Positions 59,935-64,000 of a stretch of 64,000 nucleotides of DNA are shown here, piece after piece. The stretch is from assembly GCF_003584135.1 (NCBI RefSeq), contig NZ_QXFI01000036.1, positions 362,495 to 426,494 on the forward strand, read 5' to 3'. The stretch comes from Flagellimonas pelagia. GTDB taxonomy: Bacteria > Bacteroidota > Bacteroidia > Flavobacteriales > Flavobacteriaceae. The notes below the pieces were generated by a model. The model had not been told where the DNA came from. It made no database searches and saw only the letters and a program-made list of their open reading frames with translations. The translations under genes were made by a program, and so were the position numbers. Position 1 is the first letter of the stretch, and each line of letters begins with the position of its first letter.

Positions 59935-61704
59935 ATGCAAACCGTTACCCGATTATTTGATTTTCCTTATTATCAACTAGAAAAACATCCCCTAGAAAAG
60001 TCATTGGTTACCAAATACAATGGCAAATGGGTCCCCACTTCAACCCAAGAATATATAGACAAGGCGAATGCATTTAGTAGGGGCTTACTACAATTAGGGG
60101 TGAAACCCAATGACAAGATTGCCCTTATTTCTACCACCAATAGGACGGAATGGTGCATTTCGGACATAGGAATACTTCAAGTAGGAGCACAAAACGTGCC
60201 CATTTACCCAACCATTTCCGAGGAAGATTATGAATATATCTTGAATCACTCTGAAGCAAAATATTGCTTTGTGTCCTGTGATGAGGTACTTCAAAAAGTG
60301 TTGGCCATTAGTGGGAATCTCAAAAAACTGATAGATGTTTACTCTTTTGATCAACTGGACAATTGTAAAAACTGGACCGAGGTACTTGATTTGGGTAAGG
60401 ATACTTCAAAGCAAGAAGAAGTTGAAAAAAGAAAGGCCGATGTGTCCCCAAACGATTTGGCAACGCTCATCTATACTTCGGGGACCACTGGAAAGCCCAA
60501 AGGGGTAATGCTTTCCCATAACAATATCGTTTCAAATGTGTTGTCCGCACAAAACAGGTTGCCCCTTGAACCTGGGGAAAGGGTCTTAAGTTTCCTTCCC
60601 ATCTGTCATATTTTTGAACGAACGTTTTCCTATGCCTACATCTATCTGTGCTATGAAATTTATTTTGGGGAAGGACTTGACAAAATAAGCGCAAATGTAA
60701 AGGAAGTAAAACCTTCGACCATGACAGTAGTGCCCAGATTGGTAGAAAAGGTTTATGATGCCATTGTCGCAAAGGGTGCTGAACTTAATGGAATCAAAAA
60801 GAAAATGTTCTTTTGGGCAGTGGAGTTGGGCCGAAAATTCGAGCCCTATGGTGCAAATGGCTGGTGGTATGAAAAGAAATTGGCCCTTGCCCGCAAGTTG
60901 ATATTCAGTAAATGGCAGGAAGCCCTTGGAGGCAACCTTAAAATGATGGCCTCTGGCAGCGCAGCGTTGCAACCAAGACTTGGTCATATTTTTGGGGCCG
61001 CTGGCCTACCAATCATGGAATGTTATGGATTGACCGAAACATCTCCGGGGATTTCCGTCAGTGAAATAAGAAATCACGGATGGAAAATAGGCAAGGTGGG
61101 CAGAATCATGGACGGTGTGGAAATTAAGATTGCCGAAGATGGTGAAATCCTCTGCAAAGGTCCCAATGTGATGATGGGCTATTATAAAGACCCCGAAAAA
61201 ACCGCTGAAGTCATGACTGGGGAGTATTTCCACACAGGGGATATAGGCGAAATCGATGAAGACGGTTTTCTACAGATCACGGACCGTAAAAAGGAAATGT
61301 TCAAAACTTCGGGAGGAAAATATGTGGCTCCACAATTGTTGGAAAATAGGTTCAAACAATCCAACTTCATAGAACAGATCATGGTTGTGGGTGAAGGTGA
61401 AAAAATGCCTGCGGCCCTTATCCAACCCAATTTTGATTTTGTACGGGAATGGGGCAAAAGACATGGCATTTCCCTTGAAACCAATGAGGAAATTGTTAAA
61501 AATGACAAAGTCATTGCCCGGCTACAAGATGAAGTAAATCTGGCCAATGAGGAGTTTGCCAAATGGGAAAAAGTAAAGCAGTTTCGATTAACACCTGATG
61601 TTTGGAGCATTGATGGCGGACACTTGACCCCTACCCTAAAATTGAGACGAAAGATCATCAAGGAGAAATATATTGATCTTTACAATGATATTTATGGGCA
61701 CTGA
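59935..61704 (+). CDS. Long-chain fatty acid-CoA ligase
   Basis: 589 residues from the ATG at 59935; an ATA/TTG-type start farther up at 59908 is less likely. The AMP-binding motif is Y-T-S-G-T-T-G-K-P-K-G-V near residue 180, with Y-G-L-T-E-T-S-P near 365, H-T-G-D-I-G-E near 430 and R-K-K-E-M-F-K-T-S-G-G-K-Y near 453. The length, the lack of a membrane helix and the C-terminus with L-K-L-R-R-K fit the FadD15/ACSL group, which activates long-chain fatty acids for beta-oxidation or lipid synthesis. It is separated from purL by 127 bases and stands alone. Confidence 0.92.
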   Translation: MQTVTRLFDFPYYQLEKHPLEKSLVTKYNGKWVPTSTQEYIDKANAFSRGLLQLGVKPNDKIALISTTNRTEWCISDIGILQVGAQNVPIYPTISEEDYEYILNHSEAKYCFVSCDEVLQKVLAISGNLKKLIDVYSFDQLDNCKNWTEVLDLGKDTSKQEEVEKRKADVSPNDLATLIYTSGTTGKPKGVMLSHNNIVSNVLSAQNRLPLEPGERVLSFLPICHIFERTFSYAYIYLCYEIYFGEGLDKISANVKEVKPSTMTVVPRLVEKVYDAIVAKGAELNGIKKKMFFWAVELGRKFEPYGANGWWYEKKLALARKLIFSKWQEALGGNLKMMASGSAALQPRLGHIFGAAGLPIMECYGLTETSPGISVSEIRNHGWKIGKVGRIMDGVEIKIAEDGEILCKGPNVMMGYYKDPEKTAEVMTGEYFHTGDIGEIDEDGFLQITDRKKEMFKTSGGKYVAPQLLENRFKQSNFIEQIMVVGEGEKMPAALIQPNFDFVREWGKRHGISLETNEEIVKNDKVIARLQDEVNLANEEFAKWEKVKQFRLTPDVWSIDGGHLTPTLKLRRKIIKEKYIDLYNDIYGH

Positions 61705-61752
61705 ACAATGAACATTGGCAGTTAGCAATAAACAATCAACAATGAAGCGCAG

Positions 61753-61781
61753 GTCATTCTGAGCGAAACGAAGAATCTCTG
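61753..61781 (-). repeat. Intergenic repeat unit, reverse copy
   Basis: TCATTCTGAGCGAAACGAAG followed by AATCTCT is the reverse complement form of the units at 41938 and 42035. The 303-base gap 61705-62007 otherwise holds AT-rich near-repeats (AACAATGAACA, AACAATCAACAATGA) and a terminator, no gene. Confidence 0.7.
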
Positions 61782-61949
61782 TCTTTTTATGAGCCAAAAA
61801 CAAGGATGACTTCAGTGATATTTTCAAATTACTAGTCTTAATAGCATCAGATACAAGATAGGATATAAACAATCATAGTTTTTATACCCACTTTAAATGG
61901 ATTCCGAAACAAGTTCGGAATGAAGGTTGATTTGGAGTTAATGGCCACA

Positions 61950-61981
61950 AAAAAACCACCAAATAGATTGGTGGTTTTTTA
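61950..61981. terminator. Bidirectional terminator after the BspA-like gene
   Basis: AAAAACCACCAA and TTGGTGGTTTTT form a 12-base stem over ATAGA with A and T runs on either side, working on both strands. Confidence 0.85.
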
Positions 61982-62007
61982 TATCCTAAATATTCATCAG
62001 ATAAATA

Positions 62008-63921
62008 TCAATCGCAATCAATGGCAGAATCTCCCTCAATTGTCCATCCAAAATTATTTATAAGTGTTTCACGAGCAGTGGCAGCATTACCGTTTAAACA
62101 ATACTGCATATTGGTAGCTCCTAGCGTTATGTTTACTGGAACATTTGCCAAATTTGCCCAACCAATTAAAGTAGCACTATAATTTTCTATGGACATACCG
62201 CAATTCGGAAGCATATCATTCATATTGATTACATTGCTTATGTTCCAATCTGCCAAATCCTGATTAAATGAAGCCGCATCTGCAAACATAACACCCATCA
62301 ATTGAACATTACCTATATCCCATCCACTAATGTCGATATTGAATAGATCTGCACCGGCAAACATTGCTAGCATATTGAACACATTGCTCACATTCCAATT
62401 GCTAATATCAGAATTAAATGAATCAGCCTCAGCAAACATGGCCGACATATCAGTCACGTTACTTACATCCCAACCACTTATATCGGCATTAAAAGATTTT
62501 GCATCTGCAAACATACTTGCCATTGTCACGACTTCACCTACATTCCAGCTACTGATATCTGCATTGAACAACTCTGCACCTGCAAACATACTTGTCATTT
62601 TTGTCACTTTTCCTACCTGCCATGTGTCAATGTCAATATTGAAATTTTTTAAACCAGAAAACATATAGGACATATCTGTCACGTTGCTCACGTCCCAACC
62701 ACTTATGTCCGCATTAAATAAATCAGCATAAGCAAACATATTTGACATATCGGCAACTTTACTCACATCCCACATACTTATATCTGCATTAAATAATTTA
62801 GCTCCACTAAACATTCCTTTCATATCGATAACATTACCAACATTCCATCCACTTAGATTTGAATTGAAGGAAGAAGCATTGTAAAACAATGCTGACATAT
62901 TTACAACATTGCTCACATTCCAGTTACTGAGGTCTGAATTGAAAGATTTAGCTTCATAAAACATGCCTGCCATTTCAGTGACATTACTTACATCCCAACC
63001 ACTTAAATCAGAATTGAACAATTCAGCGCGTAGAAACATACCGCTCATGTCGGTAACGTTGCTCACATCCCAACCACTAAGATCTGCATTGAAAATAGAA
63101 GGTGAATCAAAATCCAACTCATAAAAAACAAAACTTGCGAACATTCCTGCCATATCTTCAACATTCATCAAATTGGGGACATCAAGAGCATGATTTTCCA
63201 TATTTATACAGTTGGAAAATGCCCGATTAAAGCTTTCCCAGATATTGGTACCCCATTGCTCTATACCAATCAAACTTTTCAATATCTCAATGCCTTCTTC
63301 TGTGATAAGATTGGTGTGTCCCATTTTAATAGCTGGAAAAACTCCTTGAATCGAAACCTTATATTTACCTTTGGATGTATAAATATGACTAGGGTTTTGC
63401 ATAGTGAGTTCTTCCAATGTACCATCACCCCAATCAATAGTATAGTTATATTCATAATTGGAATCGGTTCCAATTATGATTTCAAAATCATTTTCGGGAA
63501 TATTCCAAAGAGTAACAAATGAATCAGGATCTTCTGCCAAAGTATCAATAACATTGGTTACGGTGATGGTGATGTTAGCTTCTTCTTCTTCAATTCCATC
63601 AGTTACTTTCACCTTAATTAGGTGCTCTTTAGTAACTTCATAATCTAATGCTTTCCCATTAACTAAAGTGAGAATTCCCGTATTGGTAATCTCGAATAAA
63701 CCATTGTCATTAGTTGTAATGCTAAAGGTCAATTCGTCTTTATCTATGTCCGTAGCCTTTATTGTTCCTATAGTTTCACTATCAGAAATATCCTCCGAGA
63801 CAGTAAAGCCTTGATCCATAATTACAGGTACATTGTTTTTAATTGGTTCAGGGCTATCATCTTTCCCGCATGAACAAATTAATAGCAATACCACAGCGCA
63901 GCATAAACTTTTGATTTTCAT
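62008..63921 (-). CDS. BspA-like surface lipoprotein with cadherin-like and PKD-like domains
   Basis: 637 residues from the ATG at 63921; a longer frame from 63993 would hide the lipoprotein signal (M-K-I-K-S-L-C-C-A-V-V-L-L-L-I-C-S-C-G). Residues 31-126 form a cadherin-like domain (I-K-A-T-D-I-D-K-D-E-L-T-F-S-I), 140-195 a PKD-like one (Y-T-I-D-W-G-D-G-T, S-H-I-Y-T-S-K-G-K-Y-K-V). Residues 277-576 are twelve back-to-back repeats of exactly 25 residues of the DUF285/BspA kind, F-N-x-D-[IL]-S-x-W-[DN]-V-x-x-V-x-x-M-x-x-M-F-x-x-A-x-x. The end (residues 577-637) has the common A-T-A-R-E-T-L-I-N-N-F-G-W. BspA proteins bind fibronectin or other surfaces; here probably an adhesin or glycan binder. 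The upstream end lies within 80 bases of the window edge. Confidence 0.9.
   Translation of the reverse strand: MKIKSLCCAVVLLLICSCGKDDSPEPIKNNVPVIMDQGFTVSEDISDSETIGTIKATDIDKDELTFSITTNDNGLFEITNTGILTLVNGKALDYEVTKEHLIKVKVTDGIEEEEANITITVTNVIDTLAEDPDSFVTLWNIPENDFEIIIGTDSNYEYNYTIDWGDGTLEELTMQNPSHIYTSKGKYKVSIQGVFPAIKMGHTNLITEEGIEILKSLIGIEQWGTNIWESFNRAFSNCINMENHALDVPNLMNVEDMAGMFASFVFYELDFDSPSIFNADLSGWDVSNVTDMSGMFLRAELFNSDLSGWDVSNVTEMAGMFYEAKSFNSDLSNWNVSNVVNMSALFYNASSFNSNLSGWNVGNVIDMKGMFSGAKLFNADISMWDVSKVADMSNMFAYADLFNADISGWDVSNVTDMSYMFSGLKNFNIDIDTWQVGKVTKMTSMFAGAELFNADISSWNVGEVVTMASMFADAKSFNADISGWDVSNVTDMSAMFAEADSFNSDISNWNVSNVFNMLAMFAGADLFNIDISGWDIGNVQLMGVMFADAASFNQDLADWNISNVINMNDMLPNCGMSIENYSATLIGWANLANVPVNITLGATNMQYCLNGNAATARETLINNFGWTIEGDSAIDCD
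62194..63093 (-). repeat. Twelve tandem 75-base coding repeats
   Basis: The block is exactly 900 bases, twelve units of 25 codons without a gap or extra codon. The unit theme is F-N-x-D-x-S-x-W-x-V. DNA copies differ at many positions, so the array is old or under selection, not a fresh expansion. Confidence 0.9.
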
Positions 63922-64000
63922 AATATTTGATTCGTTATTTAATCTTGACAAAATCGATTCTTTTACTAAGAATGCCGACCATGACTTGACCATTACTCCA

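Noticed and set aside
61636..61872. 78-codon minus-strand frame with E-I-L-R-F-A-Q-N-D
   Set aside because: This is the translation of the intergenic repeat at 61753, a frequent false gene in Bacteroidota genomes.
62194..63093. Regular 75-base units considered as a CRISPR array
   Set aside because: The units have no invariant repeat with variable spacers; they are continuous coding repeats of a DUF285-type protein.

Overview
The window reads as chromosomal DNA of a marine-type member of the Flavobacteriaceae (Bacteroidota), probably near Muricauda/Allomuricauda; the genus is an inference. The grounds are the Bacteroidota -7 box TAnnTTTG, which in three places has a TTG-type -33 box exactly 19 bases upstream, A-rich leaders instead of strong Shine-Dalgarno sites, a CarB without the allosteric domain, a zinc-free type B L31, the GlmU-like nucleotidyltransferase typical of the phylum, and families common there (DUF6090, DUF4199, DUF6515, BspA-like surface repeats). 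No rRNA, tRNA, CRISPR array, transposase or integrase was recognised.

Layout. 0-4 kb: the end of a tail-fibre-like surface protein, then carB and rpmH on the minus strand. 4-7.1 kb: two membrane proteins and an AT-rich block with a TonB/propeller gene bounded by short direct repeats and followed by a large imperfect inverted repeat, like an integron cassette. 7.1-11.3 kb: cell-wall enzymes (M23 peptidase, lytic transglycosylase), a hydrolase, a small GNAT protein and mtaB. 11.5-22.6 kb: a plus-strand series of SDR, two AraC regulators, YceI, YgiD, an amidohydrolase lipoprotein, two tandem DUF6090 proteins, a ChbG-type deacetylase and a serine hydrolase. 22.6-24.3 kb: a second AT-rich block with an unknown protein carrying a HEPN-type RNxxxH motif, next to a decayed gene end. 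24.8-27.8 kb: a four-gene exported set (small Cys protein, SoxB-like metallophosphoesterase, DoxX, DsrE) behind a TGTAAC-type palindrome. 27.9-33.1 kb: an ankyrin protein, a CocE hydrolase, a LytS/LytTR two-component pair and a lipoprotein.

33.4-44.2 kb: SulP transporter, GlmU-like enzyme, rpmE2, then a housekeeping block of DUF4199, GT2 glycosyltransferase, phosphohexomutase, MsbA-like ABC exporter, and an ECF sigma factor with a putative anti-sigma protein and a Spy/CpxP-like protein. 44.4-49.1 kb: a tight operon of two FemAB/BioF2-type N-acyltransferases, an MBOAT O-acyltransferase and an SGNH protein, probably acylating a surface glycan or lipid. 49.1-55 kb: BNR-repeat lipoprotein, RsmB-type rRNA methyltransferase, SDR, AraC regulator and an AbgB-like M20 amidohydrolase. 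55-64 kb: an HNH endonuclease, purL, a long-chain acyl-CoA synthetase, and a BspA-like lipoprotein with twelve exact 25-residue repeats.

The least explained parts are the SoxB/DoxX/DsrE set, the HEPN-motif gene, the cassette-like element and the acyltransferase operon. All functional calls rest on reading motifs by eye; no database search was possible.
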